A stretch of DNA of 64,000 bases from Hydnum rufescens UP504 (lineage: Eukaryota; Basidiomycota; Agaricomycetes; Cantharellales; Hydnaceae), in NCBI GenBank assembly GCA_014904985.1, contig MU128923.1, forward strand, positions 230,213-294,212, in the 5' to 3' direction. The notes below the pieces were generated by a model that worked only from the letters and a program-made list of their open reading frames with translations, was not told the origin of the DNA and searched no databases. The translations under genes were made by a program, and so were the position numbers. Of this stretch, positions 37,626 to 49,907 are shown one piece after another (position 1 is the first letter of the stretch; each line of letters begins with the position of its first letter).

Positions 37626-39689
37626 CTAATGGGAGGAAGACCTCAGTGCCACCCCAGGGCGACAGGGGGAAAAATATGTACCGAGTTGGAATTCACGCAG
37701 ATCCACTTGAAGACAATTGAACGTCGTGGGACGACGTGCAGCTTTTCTCATCGCAGCTTCACGTAGCTGCTCGACCTGAGACCACGTAGTCCCTGAACTA
37801 ACGAAGCCGGTACCATGGAGCATGTGTTGATAGCTCGGATGCCTCGAGAGGTTCTCTGTCGGAATTGGCGGAAGATCATCCAGTTCGTCCGCACAACGCA
37901 GCATTTGCTGCCTATCCTCAGCAGTGGGGAACAGGGTGTGCAAAGAATAAATATCGGTGATGAGCGATGTTCCTTGAGCAGTACGGGTAAAGCTGGTAAA
38001 AGGAAGGGCGGCAATCGACGCGGCGACCGAAGCATGCCGCATTTGGAGATAGAGCGGGGAAGATAGAGGATCGGAAGACGATTGTGATGTCGAAGACGAT
38101 GCAGATGAAGATGAAGATGATGAAGATCGCGAGGGTCGCACCCCAGGTAAAGGCATAGGGGCGCTCGTTGTCGTCTGACGTCGACGATTAGGACCATCAA
38201 CACCACTCACGGAGAATTTCTGCTGTGAGGGCAGAGCTGACGACCCACCCCGAGGCCGGGGCTGGGAACTAGTTGTTTTCCCTAACAGCGATTCACGATC
38301 TGAGGATTGGGGGGAAAGAGGACTTGTATCCACAGTATCGCCGTCCCGAGCATCATCAGGTGCAGTCCCAGGAGGTGGGAAGTCCAGGATTGAGATAGAA
38401 TTGTACGGTAGTCCACTAGCCGAGGTGGCGATTCGGGGGCTCTGGCGCGCCGGGTCTGGTCGAGCCCAGAAGGTGGGATGAAGAAGTTTAGGGTAAATAA
38501 ATAGTCGAATGACCTTGAGGGTCCATGATTCGGCCGTTTCTTCTGGCAAACCGACCATGGCGAGCGTCGCCGAGAGTGGGCTAATGCGAAGAGATTGCCG
38601 GCTCGATGATACGGGCGGGGATTGCGTAGCCTCCGGACCCTGAGCCGATGTATCATCACCATGGGGCGATAGCCCCAATCCTTCGAGAGAAATAGATAAT
38701 TCGGGTTTCTTGATTCTGGATGTGCTAGGTGATGACCTCGTAAGCATGGTGGCGGAACGGTACCCAGTGACACCGCTGGCAGGGCCAATATTCCACGCCA
38801 TGGAAGGTAACATATTGTCGCCGAGAGCAGGGAGATAAGAGCTATGCAGCCCATGAGTGGGACTATTGGATGGGCTTCTCCCATATGGATCTGAAAGAGA
38901 TGGAGGCGTGATCCGGGAGGTAAAGTTATCCTCATCATACAACAAGGAGTATCCGGAGTTACACAGAATAATAATCGTCTCTTCGACACGCCGAGTTTGA
39001 ACCTACAGGGCAAGGTCACTACGGCAGTATCCTCGGTCTTCAACGGGATTGAAATTACCAAGATATAATCATTCATATATGATGACTATATGGGGGCACA
39101 TCAGCCATCAGAAATCTTGAGAAAATCAATGGTGACTCGACCTGATAGAGAATCGATATCCCGGCCTTTGCCAGTGGCTCTGACAGCTCTCGTACCCGAT
39201 TGCTGGCAGCTGAGATGGATACGAGTTGGGATGGAATCGAGATGAGATTAAAAGACAAAAATAATGGATCGCACCGGCGGGTTGTTCTTGTGCTTGCTCC
39301 TCGTGAGTCTCAACGATGAAGACACTCCATCGTTCATCAGAGATTTCGAGAGGTTCCGCAAGTGGATTGTGCTTATGCTTTGACCGTTGCCAACGCGCGA
39401 GATCATCTTGCGCGGCTTGGGCCAATTCCTGCATGGAATCCTCATCCGCGATGATGGTCATCTCTATCGCGTTTGTGGTTATGCTGAGGAACGACCTCGC
39501 GTGGGACTCGATGAATTGTTTTGTGACATGGTGGGAGAGCTCGCTAATCCGGGGGCGTGGAATATGTACGAGGACTGAGAGTGCGGGCGTCGTTAGTGGG
39601 CTGCATAAAGGGGAGAGCAAGGCAAAGTACGGACGGCAAGGGGTTTTGAGAAGCTCCAGTGTGACTGTAAGCTGCGCCTCGGGCCCCAT
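37626..39689 (-). CDS. ACT-domain (CASTOR-type) protein with Ser-rich insert
   Basis: Starts MGPEAQLTVTLELLKTPCRP. An ACT-like region contains ELSEPLAKAGISILYQSSYM and NDYILV, then VQTRRVEETIIILCNSGYSL. A long low-complexity segment (poly-Ser, about SSSSSSSSASSSTSQSSS) sits inside the chain. It is followed by a second ordered part with LAMVGLPEETAESWTLKVIR, LFIYPKLLHPTFWARPDPAR, TSLITDIYSLHTLFPTAEDR and FNCLQVDLREFQLGTYF. The arrangement recalls CASTOR-like amino-acid sensor proteins of fungi; the ligand is unknown. Around 39266 the frame is continuous only with an extra G on the plus strand or with a 72-nt intron; I cannot decide which. Confidence 0.65.
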
Positions 39690-40057
39690 ACCTCGGTGGA
39701 TAAGAAAGTGGTTGATGGTGAAGAAGACAGAGTGAAAGCAGTGAAGAACCAGGAGAAAGCATAAGTAGCAAGCCTGAGTACGGATTTCAACCTTCCGACC
39801 GGACCGAGAACTAGAATCATTAGAACGACTTTAGACCGTCGACACAGGGCTTAACACTGGCTGCCCCTCGTCCATCCACCAGATCTCCTCCTCCTACACC
39901 TCTTTTACCTCTTTCATCGCTCGACTCTGCTGCCTATCTCCATACAGAGAGGTGCACCCCCTGCCGAAACCGGACATTCGGATCCTCAATCTTGAATTTT
40001 TTCCTTATCTAGGGATCATACACTTGATCTTAAGACTGTCAGAAGTCCAGGGGACAA
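39690..40057. other. Intergenic region
   Basis: About 370 bp between the start of the ACT-domain gene (-) and the stop codon of MSH5 (-). It presumably contains the ACT-gene promoter and the MSH5 terminator. Nothing else is recognisable. Confidence 0.4.
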
Positions 40058-43000
40058 TTACAATATCGTCAAAGTCTCCCCTAGTCGTCTCTTCACCTCC
40101 ATCGACGAATCATCCCCGAGGTCCCAAGCGACAAAGGCCCTGCACACCGCTTCTGCTTCCATCAGGTCTGCGGCCTCTTTCTCGGTCATGTCTTCGTCCA
40201 ACAATTTCGCAAGCTCGTGGCGAGATATTAGATCGCTGAGGACCTCAACGTATCAGACACGCCAGTATCCAGGGAACAAAATGAGTGACCTGACGAGTTC
40301 AGCGCGGTCCACGATAGATCTTGGAATACCGTACAAAAGGGCACATTTCGTTGCATGTGAGTTCAGAGAAAGACCCTTTGCAACGCTTTATCGAACAAAA
40401 ATTCTTTCAATATTACATCTTGGGAAGCAGGTGACGGTCATACCGATAGAGATAATGGATCTCGATCCTGCCAGCGCCCTGGTTTCCATTGCTAGTAGTT
40501 GCGGATAACTGGTTTTTCATAGCGGTCGTAACCCCGTCCATACCCAGAAGCTGTCCAGATTCATTTGAAAGCATAGCCTCCATGTGTACATAGCTGATGG
40601 GCAGTGAAGGCTCAAGGAGTCCGTTCGAGAATACTTCGTGGAAGTGAGTCGCCACAAGAACCTTTGGTGTACCAGAATCGTTGCCAGAAGGACTCCTGAG
40701 GTGCAAGAGGTAATGTAAGACCCCACAAAAAAGACCAGCTCCGTCTACAGGGAATCCCAGGAAACAGTGCAGAGGCAGGGGACATTAGAATGACCAAGGT
40801 AAGGAGAATTATGCGAGTCGAAACGGAGAGATGAAAGACCTGATGCCACTGTTCCCTTTCCGAATTCGTCCAGAACAATAAGACTGCGAGGCGTCGCGTT
40901 ACGTAAAGCGAGAGAGACCTGAGCCAGATCTATCATAAAGGCACTAGGGGAACAGGGTGGTGAGGTGATATGAGGGAATTGGGGGATATGGCACCCTACG
41001 ATTGTATCTTTCAATCCATAGTTCAGGGAACAGACAAAGTCTTCAGGGCTGCTGATAAGGTAAATCGCTCCCTAGTGATTAGCTAATTACCTTGGTGACG
41101 GATTCCCTTGTCTGCAGACGCGTGAAAACTGCGAAAGATCGTATAGCCGGCATAACGTTAACACTAACTCGGAAATTCGTGGAAAATTTGCAGACGCGCT
41201 CACTCTTATCTACGATGCCCAGCCTGGCGGACTCTGCGGGCACGAAGCTGAAAACATCGAGTATCTTCAGCTTTTGGCAGCGCTTAGACTGGAGCTGCGA
41301 TGTACCATCCAATCTGGATATCTAACGGTATTAGCTCACGTAAGGTAGGTCATCTGCTCCAATAACATACCTGCGCCATAAATGGTATCAAAGCATTCTG
41401 AAAACGTGTGCAACAGGATAGTTCGCTCTGCAGGGGGATCGCTTTAATAAGAATGCTTTACCTGCTTCAGGTACACACTCTAGAAAAACGCCATGGTGAG
41501 CCATGTTATCACGAAGACCTCCTGACTGACCTTTCCACATGCGTTGGCTCCAGTGCAAATGAGTACACTGGCAGCACCTTCGTCAGTATGTGTGGGGCTG
41601 TCGGCGTCCACCACATCACTCGACTTTCCTTCTGTGCGTGCATGCACACCACAACCGCCTAAAATGTAAGCATCGTTGGGAACGAACAAATCGGCCCATT
41701 GCTCTACAAGAGGATGGCTTCAAATATGTGTACACCTTCAGCACAAGTGGTCCCTGAGAAAGAATACATCACTCGCCGGCCTTTCTTGATGTCAATTACA
41801 TTTTCTTCTACCATGACTGGGCGACAATAATCATATACTCGCGAAGCAGTCGCGAACGAGAGAAGACTGACGAAGGGGTTAATATTCACGGTCTTTAATA
41901 AAATGCCGGCTCACCAGTCGAGTTCCGCGCAGAGATCACACGCAAGAAGTATATCGGGTTCGAATAGCAACACCGCTTCTTGAAGCTGATGTAAGATTTC
42001 AATCTCGCTAAGTAACAGCGTCACTTCTTGTCTACTGCATGCGTGAGAGCCTTCGGAATAGTATGTGCATACCGATCTGAAAGGAAACTGAAATGGAATG
42101 TAACCCGAAGACACCATTCGAAGCTCTTACCAGCAATGCATGTGTGCAGGTCTCCCACATGTTCGTCGAGGTCTAGTTGGCCACCAAATCAATAACCCAG
42201 CCTTCGGCATGGTTTGTATCGTAATCACCGAGCATTTCCCTAGATTTGAAATAAGCCGAATCCCTACAGAAATCCGCATGTGTATGCATTTCGTTGAACT
42301 TGGGTATCATATCGCTCACTCTGAAGAAAACTGGCCGCATGGAAAATTAGGTGCTCTCCGCGCCGTTAAATGCTGGATGGAGACGAACCTGATATGCCCA
42401 GCCGTCGATCACTTCAAAATCAGATCGTTCGGTCCATTCCTCGCGTAACGGAACACAAATAAGATACCCTGTGATGCCAATTAAAATATGCAATCAAGCC
42501 CTTGCCCAGGGTCTCACTGACCTAGTTGCGGAAAGTATAGAACATTGAGAGACGGGGCCCAGCTGCTTGGTACAGACTTCTTGACTTGTAGGGCTGCTTT
42601 GGAGAGAAGATTATCAAGCCCATAGTAGACACGTTTCAGGTCGTCCAATTCTTCATCGACGTGTTGCCGAACACTTGTTCGGCGTTCACTCTCTGACGTC
42701 TCCCAATCAATGGTCTCATTAATCGCGGTTCCCATTTGCTTCAACTTCGAGACATCCACACTCGATAAAAGCTACGGACGCGGCGGTCAGTTGCAAGGGC
42801 AAAATTAGAAAAGCAATACGTACGCACTGTCTGGATAATTGGGACATCGTAGCAGTGTGAAAGGTCGCTCACAACTTCCATTACGATGCTGATATGATAG
42901 GCAAACTATAGTATGCACAAAGGATTCGATAAACGCACCCTGCTATGAAGAATAACAATGACTTCCCTTCACCATCGCCTGCCATTCTCGCGTACCGGCC

Positions 43001-44488
43001 TTGCCGGCCCTGATGATGGATAAGGATCGTGGGACATCCCTGAGCCCTTTCAATTGGATATGCATGGTTTCTGCCAACATCATATTCTCGCCTCGCAAGA
43101 AACATGCAACCGCGTCATGCCTAGCAGCGATAACTTCACGAGAGAGAGATGGTCGAAGACACCACTGACGAAGCAAAGCCTTCCCAAGTGTGGTCTTTGT
43201 AAAGTTGAGTACCCCTACACACAATGCAAGTTTATAAGACCCCTTGATGCATTGAGAATCAGAGATCCTGAATACCAAAGAGCGAAAGACCTTCTTTCGA
43301 TTTGTCCGAATGAACCGAAGCATGGCCCTCGTCCTCGAATATTTGAAGAGAACTATAAACATAAGTTCAGGGTGTTATGGGCTTGAGCGGCAACTTCGAT
43401 ACGCACGAAAGTGCGTCTGCGTTGATTTGCATAACCTTGTCTCTAGAAACCATCCCATTCAGCATTACACGGAGGAAAACGCTGGACTACATACAGGGTG
43501 AGGATTTCAATAGAGGTGATCTCAAGACTGTTAACGCCTTCGTGTTCCAAGTCCGTAACTGCCCTGCTGCGCGATAAATAATCAAGTAACGCCCCTACAG
43601 CCGATATCTTTTCGGAAATAAGCCCGCAGCTTCATTTCGGGTAGCCTTTCGACTCACACAGAGGGGCGAGTTATCATCGCCATAGCTGGCCATCTTGATG
43701 GAGGCGTGGCGCCTCTCGAGGGCTGGGTCGACAACTCTCAATTGTCTTTTCTTCATGAAATCGTACGCATTTCGAGGAACGGGTGACTGAGACAATTCCG
43801 AACGTGTCGAGACGGCCACAGCAGGGGAAATAGAAGTGAATAGAGAGAGAGATAGCATCTTGTCGCGACCCTTGTCCGGAATGAACTCCCGATGGGGTCG
43901 TACTTGAAAGATGCCCCCTGACTCCTCCACTACTTCTTTGTTGGCCGTGCTCTACCGCGGAACACAAACATAGGACTCACTGTAATCGCGACACACTGTA
44001 AGAAACCTCTCGTCCGCCCTGGAAGGGGCTATAATCAAATCGGGTTTGGTTTGCTCGAAAACTGTGTGAAGTGAGATACTCGCTCGAGTAGAGAATAGGT
44101 GTACCCACGCATAGTTGAGAAGTCGAAGTGAGTACTCTCGACCGTATCTTCGACTAGAAAGATAGTTGAGATGGCTGGGTCGAAAAACGCCGCGCCGAGC
44201 TTTCCTCTAAAAAAGCAGAGCTATAGAAGCCATTCGACGCGCGCGCAAGAATCATAGACATTACCCAGAACATGTGGCAGAAAGACAAATATGAGCAGGT
44301 TCGGGTGTAGAAAATTCACGCTCCGTTCCTGTCTCTTTCGTGTCGGGTTCTGTCGCGCGATCCCACTTTGCCTTCTTTGCTTGTGAGTCTTCTTCAGCAG
44401 CGATATGTCCATCTTCGCGAGTGTCCGCTTGGCTCCTCTGGCGCTTGCGTTTCGTGCGTCTATTGGTAAGGGCTGGTCTACGCGTCAT
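40058..44488 (-). CDS. MSH5: Meiotic MutS homologue Msh5
   Basis: Starts MTRRPALTNRRTKRKRQRSQ. Domain I reads CLSATCSG, KLGAAFFDPAISTIFLVEDT and KPDLIIAPSRADERFLTVCR. The connector and core give GIFQVRPHREF, LLDYLSRSRAVTDLEHEGVN and TTLGKALLRQWCLRPSLSRE. The ATPase has FVPNDAYILGGCG, a Walker A in the fungal MSH5 form TGANACGK-S (split by an intron), FVPAESARLGIVDKIFTRLQ, TRESVTK, AFMIDLAQVSLALRNATPRS and the Walker B LIVLDEFGKGT. The end carries ATKCALLYGIPRSIVDRAEL and DEDMTEKEAADLMEAEAVC. Msh5 with Msh4 stabilises crossover intermediates in meiosis and does not act in mismatch repair. Introns are numerous, so small exons between 42100 and 43000 were not all placed. It shares a 160-bp divergent promoter with the next gene. 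Confidence 0.88.
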
Positions 44489-44593
44489 GAACGAATGATG
44501 AAACTTGGATCCGGGAGCGTGTTTGTGCACATGATATTTTTGTTGCGAGAATCCACTCTCACGCTCCTAGCTACTCGTGGCAGCCCGCAGCGG

Positions 44594-44600
44594 TATAAAA
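44594..44600 (+). promoter_or_regulatory. TATA box (TATAAAA) of the O-fucosyltransferase-like gene
   Basis: TATAAAA lies 48 bp upstream of the ATG at 44649, within the 160 bp shared with the divergent MSH5 gene. The position suits a core promoter for the plus-strand gene. Confidence 0.5.
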
Positions 44601-44648
44601 GAGAGAAATATATCAGCACCGTTCCCACGCTCCTCATAATAATCAGTG

Positions 44649-46379
44649 ATGAGAAAAGCACGACTGGAGGCCGCAAATTCGCCCTCCATCGCCCTCGAGA
44701 AAGGGCTCAGTCGTTTGCGACCCCCACCAAGACGCTACATGGGATCACCCCCCTCTCCCTCCCCATTACGACAGACACGTCCACGGAATCACGACAATCC
44801 TCCTGGAATTTCAATAGGAGGGGTTTACATGTTCTGTCTGGCTGCCTTGAGTATGACGATCATAACAATTATGTATCTCGCTATCTGCGGATGGAGGTGG
44901 GATCACATCGTTTCTCGACTACCTTCAAGTTCATCGTCTAAATTCGTCAAAAACCCTTCAGCACCGTCTAATGCTCCTACAAGCTTTTATACTACACACG
45001 TAATATCCGACACCCCAGCTCTATTTAATCCCCCCGTTTCAACCAATCGAAGATATCTCGCATTTCTTCCACATAGTGGATTTCACAACCAGCGCATCGC
45101 GTTTGAAAATGCACTTGTGTTGGCTCATATGCTTAATCGCACCTTGATTGTTCCTCCCGTCCGACTGGGTCTGCCCATCCGATATGTCGACTTTGACAAG
45201 CTCCATCGATTCCACGCTCATTCGTCCAAGGTCGGATTGGAACACTGTCCTCTGACTACGGAAGCGACCCCTTTCACTCCGCGGGAATGCATAGGGTATT
45301 CTGAGTATACCTTGTTGTCATGGAATGCCTTCGTCGACCTCCACGCACTTGCTCAGATCCAACCGCTCGTGGAACGCTGGGATTCCTCGTCAGGCTGGCT
45401 CCGGCGACACCGCATCACTGAGCGTGACACTGTATATGTCAAAGATTATCAACCTTATTATTTTCAAATTTATGATGACCTCGACGATCAGCGGCCGCTA
45501 AACCCCAAGTATATCAGACGACTTGATGTAGATCATCTGCACAATAAATATGCCTCTTACCGCCTACTGCACCTTGGGACACTCTTTGGAACTACTAGAC
45601 TGCGGCTTAATATCACCAATAACATAAAGCTCCGGAGAGAAGTTCGAGAGGGGATAGTCTTCACGAACAGCCTTCTCATGCGGGTCGCACAGTCTATTCG
45701 CCATGACATGGATGGACGGGAAAAAGGGTCGGGCTACGTTGGGATTCACCTCAGGCTCGGGGATGGCGCCTTCCAGGCAGAAGTACAGAGGAACGCGCGG
45801 CTTATCTGGTGGCGACTGGCGACACAAGTCTTGGGAGTTGACGTGGATGTCGCTCGAGGTATCGAAGCTGCAGCCATGGAATGGACAGCGCCCCACGAAA
45901 TTTTGGACCCTCCAATCACGCCCGTCAACGCCACTCCCGTTCGCTTTCCTCTTGGATTCCCTCCCGGAGGTTCCCTTGCCCCTTTGAATATTTCCACTAT
46001 TTCCACTTCACACCCAACAGGTTGTCACAAAAATATACGATCAGCTTCCCGTCCCTCTATTCTGAACACACCCATCTTCATCGCCACGGACTCGAAGTCC
46101 CCACGCACTGATCCACCACTTCGGCTCTTCCTACGCACGTTCTCATGCACTTTCTTTCTTTCCGATTTTCCGGATCATCTGGCAGCCATTACTTCCACGG
46201 GGCTTGTCAACGAAAACGATGGATTGCCGCTTGGGCCATTTCTGATGCCCTTTGTCGATTCGATGGTCGCTGCTATGGGTCACGTGGTCTTGGGGACGCC
46301 GCGTAGCACGTATTCGAGTTTTAGTGTCGATGTGCTATATCGTAGTTATCATGACTGGCCTATCGTGGAGCGAGGGTGA
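44649..46379 (+). CDS. O-fucosyltransferase-like type II membrane protein
   Basis: A single-exon gene of about 576 codons, unlike its intron-rich neighbours. A cytosolic Arg/Pro-rich N-terminus is followed by one membrane segment (GGVYMFCLAALSMTIITIMY). A luminal domain then has FLPHSGFHNQRIAFENALVL, AHMLNRTLIVPPVRLGLP and VGIHLRLGDGAF, the GDP-fucose-binding signatures of the protein O-fucosyltransferase fold. The end has TPIFIATDSKSP and GHVVLGTPRSTYSSFSVDVL. It is expected in the Golgi or ER as a glycosyltransferase; the acceptor cannot be inferred. The missing introns may mean a retrocopied ancestor. Confidence 0.75.
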   Translation: MRKARLEAANSPSIALEKGLSRLRPPPRRYMGSPPSPSPLRQTRPRNHDNPPGISIGGVYMFCLAALSMTIITIMYLAICGWRWDHIVSRLPSSSSSKFVKNPSAPSNAPTSFYTTHVISDTPALFNPPVSTNRRYLAFLPHSGFHNQRIAFENALVLAHMLNRTLIVPPVRLGLPIRYVDFDKLHRFHAHSSKVGLEHCPLTTEATPFTPRECIGYSEYTLLSWNAFVDLHALAQIQPLVERWDSSSGWLRRHRITERDTVYVKDYQPYYFQIYDDLDDQRPLNPKYIRRLDVDHLHNKYASYRLLHLGTLFGTTRLRLNITNNIKLRREVREGIVFTNSLLMRVAQSIRHDMDGREKGSGYVGIHLRLGDGAFQAEVQRNARLIWWRLATQVLGVDVDVARGIEAAAMEWTAPHEILDPPITPVNATPVRFPLGFPPGGSLAPLNISTISTSHPTGCHKNIRSASRPSILNTPIFIATDSKSPRTDPPLRLFLRTFSCTFFLSDFPDHLAAITSTGLVNENDGLPLGPFLMPFVDSMVAAMGHVVLGTPRSTYSSFSVDVLYRSYHDWPIVERG

Positions 46380-47209
46380 TTATATTATATACAACCACCG
46401 CTGACCACTCTGCTCATACAAGAGCCAGGAGACACCGCTTCCAGTAGGAAATTGAAGGTCCTAGGCTCATGTTCATATTGTTGTAGGCTTGTGGCTACCA
46501 ATTACCGTTGCCGGGACGTAGCTCAATTGGATCAAATCGACTCGAGAGAGTTGTGGAGTCCAAAGTTGTGTCGCCCACTGCGGCAGCCTGGATTATTCAC
46601 TATAGTACTGAAGAGGATGTCCCTCACTAGTGATAGTCATGAAGTTGCACACAGAGAATGACAAGACTCTAATAATGAATTCTCTTTGTCGCACTCCGTG
46701 TGCCCAAACTGAGGCTATCAATTAACAATCCCGCCAACTAGGGAGGGAGACGCCAGACCGTAAGCATTTTGTTACATAATAATTTCAATCGACTCCACAT
46801 AATAGTAAGCCATTCGTGTTTTCGTAGGTTTGGTCTCCGCCCATTCCCTCATCTTCTCCTTATTATTAGCTTGGGCATGCCTATCCTCCTTCCATTGAAT
46901 CCACAAAGATTCCCCTCTTATGTAAACATAAGGTGTCAGTACTGGTGTCACACTGTGATCATGACTCAAACTATGAGTCATGCCCTATGACGATATTTCT
47001 ATGTCATTCATGATGGATTGACAGCTCACAACGACACCAGGGTTACCCAAGGATTACTGTAGGATTTATTTCCAGCTACCGTCCTCCACTCTGCTTTACA
47101 TAAGGCTACATGCAGAGCGAGGCAGCGCCTTACGATTGAGTAATACTCCTCAAGGGGTATATAACCAGGCACTTTTGTCTTTTCCCCCATACCTCATTAC
47201 CACCAAACA
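46380..47209. other. Intergenic region
   Basis: About 830 bp with no convincing gene. It includes a tRNA-A-box-like sequence near 46514 that has no B box and the core promoter of the SDR gene. Confidence 0.45.
47158..47164 (+). promoter_or_regulatory. TATA box (TATATAA) of the SDR gene
   Basis: TATATAA begins 52 bp upstream of the ATG at 47210, followed by a C-rich CCCCCAT stretch near the likely transcription start. The spacing is consistent with a strong inducible promoter. Confidence 0.5.
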
Positions 47210-48297
47210 ATGCCCACATACGTCGTTGCAGGTGCTTCCCGCGGACTCGGAGTTCGTCACCACTTCCCTGGAGCATCTCTGTGTTACAACCACTTGACGA
47301 TCTGTCTCTAGCTTCAATTTGTTGTGGACCTCCTCGCCAGAGGAGATGTCGTCATCGCCCTCGCTCGTACTCCTGAGAACTCAAAGGGCCTTCAGGAAAT
47401 TAAAGATCACAAGAATCTGTTCATTTTCAAGGCAGATATCACGAACGCCGATTCCTTGAAGGTGAATACATATACTAATCCCAACGTGTTTCGCGTTTTG
47501 AGTGTCCATTTGCATTTCAGAATGCTGCAGAAGAAACCTCCAAAGTTACTGATGGATCCATCGATGTGCTGATCAATAACGCCGCGCTCCAAGGCTCTGC
47601 ATACCTTTACAACACCCTCATTGACTTGTTAGTGTTCGCTCGCGTGATGTGTTCCTCCCCTTCTTATGATATCCTTCACAGTCCTTCGCCGGAGGCCTTG
47701 GTTTCCGAGTTCACCAATGCTTTTTCAACCAATGTTCTTGGACCGATCCTCACCACAAACGCATTCCTGCCCTTGCTCAGGAAGGGTAGCCTCAAGAAGG
47801 TCATCACACTCAGTACCGGCCTCGCAGTCCCTGAGCTTGTTCTCAGCGCTGGCTACTCCAAGTCTACGTCTTATTGCATTTCCAAGAGTGCGCTGGAGAT
47901 GGTAAATATCAAGTATACCCGTGCGTCTCTCTCTCTATTGTTTTCCTTTTTGCGGCATAGTTGTGGAACTGACGAGAATCTAGTGGCCTTGAAGGATGAA
48001 GGCTTCTCGTTCCTTGACATCTCTCCCGGCGTGGTGAATACAGCGGAGGTCCCTCCCACCGAGGAGGAGATGAAGGAAATAAAAGAAATGGCCACTGGAT
48101 TCAAGGCGATCTACCCTCATTGGACAGGCCCGATCACGCCAGCCGAAAGCGTCGGTTTGATGCTCGGTATCATCGACAACCTCACCGTGAAGGACTCTGG
48201 AAAGTTTGTGAGCCATAAGGTGAGTTCCCTTCACCTTGGCAGAATACAGTACTTCGACCTGAGTTGACTGTCTCAGAACAACCGCGAATTTTTGTAA
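47210..48297 (+). CDS. Short-chain dehydrogenase/reductase (SDR), NAD(P)-dependent
   Basis: Starts MPTYVVAGASRGLG with the glycine-rich cofactor turn split by the first intron, then LQFVVDLLARGDVVIALART. FKADITNADSLK and IDVLINNAALQG (the NNA motif) follow. The active site shows LSTG for Ser, then SYCISKSAL for the YxxxK pair. After an intron, ISPGVVNTAEVPPTEEEMKE and PAESVGLMLGIIDNLTVKDS complete the fold, and the last short exon ends KNNREFL. About 250 residues, normal for classical SDRs. Substrate unknown. A TATA box lies close upstream. Confidence 0.85.
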
Positions 48298-49027
48298 TTC
48301 TTGTAATTCGTGATATAGCCATGTACAGTACTTGAATAGCCTTTCTGGAAATGGAACGACCGATTGCTGTCTACTTATGAGCGTACAGTGGTTGAGTAAA
48401 CGGCAGATCAAAGAGCGAGGGAACCTGCCTGGAACTTCGGGGAAAATTCGCACAGCCTGCCACACGCATCCAACACAAGGACACTAAACTACTGTTTCCT
48501 GGCAGAATATCATATGCTGGATTGATGAGAACTTGCCAAATGCGGGAGATACGGACGGCTCTAGCCGATCAAACGCATGATGTATTTGATGCTTGAACCG
48601 CCTCAGCTTCTATAGAGGCTGATTGAGAAGATCTATCGGGTCCCAACCCCACGATCGTTTTATGGGTTTGCAAGCTTAGCCCAATCTCCGCGAACACCGC
48701 ACCATCACACTGCATATTATCTCTTATGACCCTGAACACTGAGCGCGCAACCTCCAGGACCAGGTAGGCGTCAGGTTTATGCTCACCCTTCTTCTCTGGT
48801 TCTGGAGGTCTATCCAGGGGTCGTCGTTGGGCTGCAAAACAATTGGTGGCTTCGCGGGTCAAATAATGTGACCTTGCGCTGTGTTGTCAGAATTTCAGAC
48901 GACTGCATCGCAAACTTCCCACATTCCCGGATCTTGAGTGGGTGGATCTTGAATCTGCCTTTATCAATGGTTTCACTACGTCTTTCTACGTCCTCCTACG
49001 TTTGCCATTATCCCTAGGAACCCTGCA
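48298..49027. other. Intergenic region
   Basis: About 730 bp. A minus-strand frame at 48569-48862 (about 97 codons, starting MTREATNCFAAQRRPLDRPP) is open but resembles nothing I know and has no splice support. I see no repeat or RNA gene. Confidence 0.4.
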
Positions 49028-49907
49028 ATGCCTCGACCTACAGATGCTGCTCGTACTACGCGTGCCAACAGGGCCACTCGCATCACCATAGAGTCCATGA
49101 GGTCGTTCAAGGAGACCATGGATGCCATGCACATCGGTCTGTTGTTTCTCTCTTCGAAAGGAACCCTGAGCCTCACTGTAGATTGTAGAGATTAACTTCT
49201 TCAACCCGATCCATTCTGATCAGATGTTGGCTCCGGCTGTGCTGCGAACGATCGAAGGATATTCGACGACGCTATAGCAGCGGCTTCCGGTCCTCTAGGA
49301 ATGGGATATCTGTGCGTTTCCATATTCCTTAGATTTCACGTCTGAATTGTATATCGAGCAGGTCTGGATCGCCACTGCAAAGGCCTTTTGGTGATCATCA
49401 ACCCCACCGCACACTGAACGTTTTCAATCCGTCGGGAAAAATCCTTGAATCTCACGTATTCAGCATTGGTGCACCCACCAAAGCGTTAGTTTTTTTTTCT
49501 TGCTTCGTTCTGGCCATCTCCCTGATCCAGCATATCCCTACGTGCTCCTCTCATTCCTCACTAGATTTTCCATCACCAAACACATCCCAGAAGCCGCAGT
49601 CAACTTCCCTCTTCGCATCGTGGTACAAGAGCGCCCCGACGGCCGCGCGAATATTATCTACGATATTCCCTCATCTCAGATCCCACTCTCCAGCCGCGAG
49701 GAGAATCCAGATCTGCTGAACGCGTGCGACTTCATCGACCAAAAGATTGAATTCCTCGTCCGTTCTGTCTCCGGTCCCCTTCCCGAGCCTAAGAGTGCTT
49801 CGGCGGAGAATGGGTCGTCAGCCGATTCTGATTGGTATTCCTTTCACCCACATCCGTTGTACATATTTGCAATGAATCTGGTCTGGCACACCTTTCGACA
49901 TGCTTGA
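49028..49907 (+). CDS. DUF302/TT1751-like conserved fungal protein (tentative)
   Basis: An ATG at 49028 opens ANRATRITIESMRSFKETMD, the beta-helix pattern that begins DUF302-like domains. Middle exons are uncertain. HRTLNVFNPSGKILESHVFS and the long last exon (HIPEAAVNFPLRIVVQERPD, GRANIIYDIPSSQIPLSSRE, NACDFIDQKIEFLVRSVSG) match the family's closing strand order, in which PLR/HLVV is followed by a YD-PS loop and a final helix. The exact splice sites between 49170 and 49500 could not be settled and the C-terminus may stop earlier. The biochemical role of the family is unclear. Confidence 0.5.

Noticed and set aside
39241..39290. Definite frameshift in the ACT-domain gene
   Set aside because: A 72-nt intron with acceptable splice sites also restores the frame, so this was not counted among the homopolymer errors.
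46512..46590. Possible tRNA gene starting GGGACGTAGCTCAATTGG
   Set aside because: Only the A-box-like part fits. There is no B box (GGTTCRANYC) at the right distance and no cloverleaf or acceptor stem can be formed.
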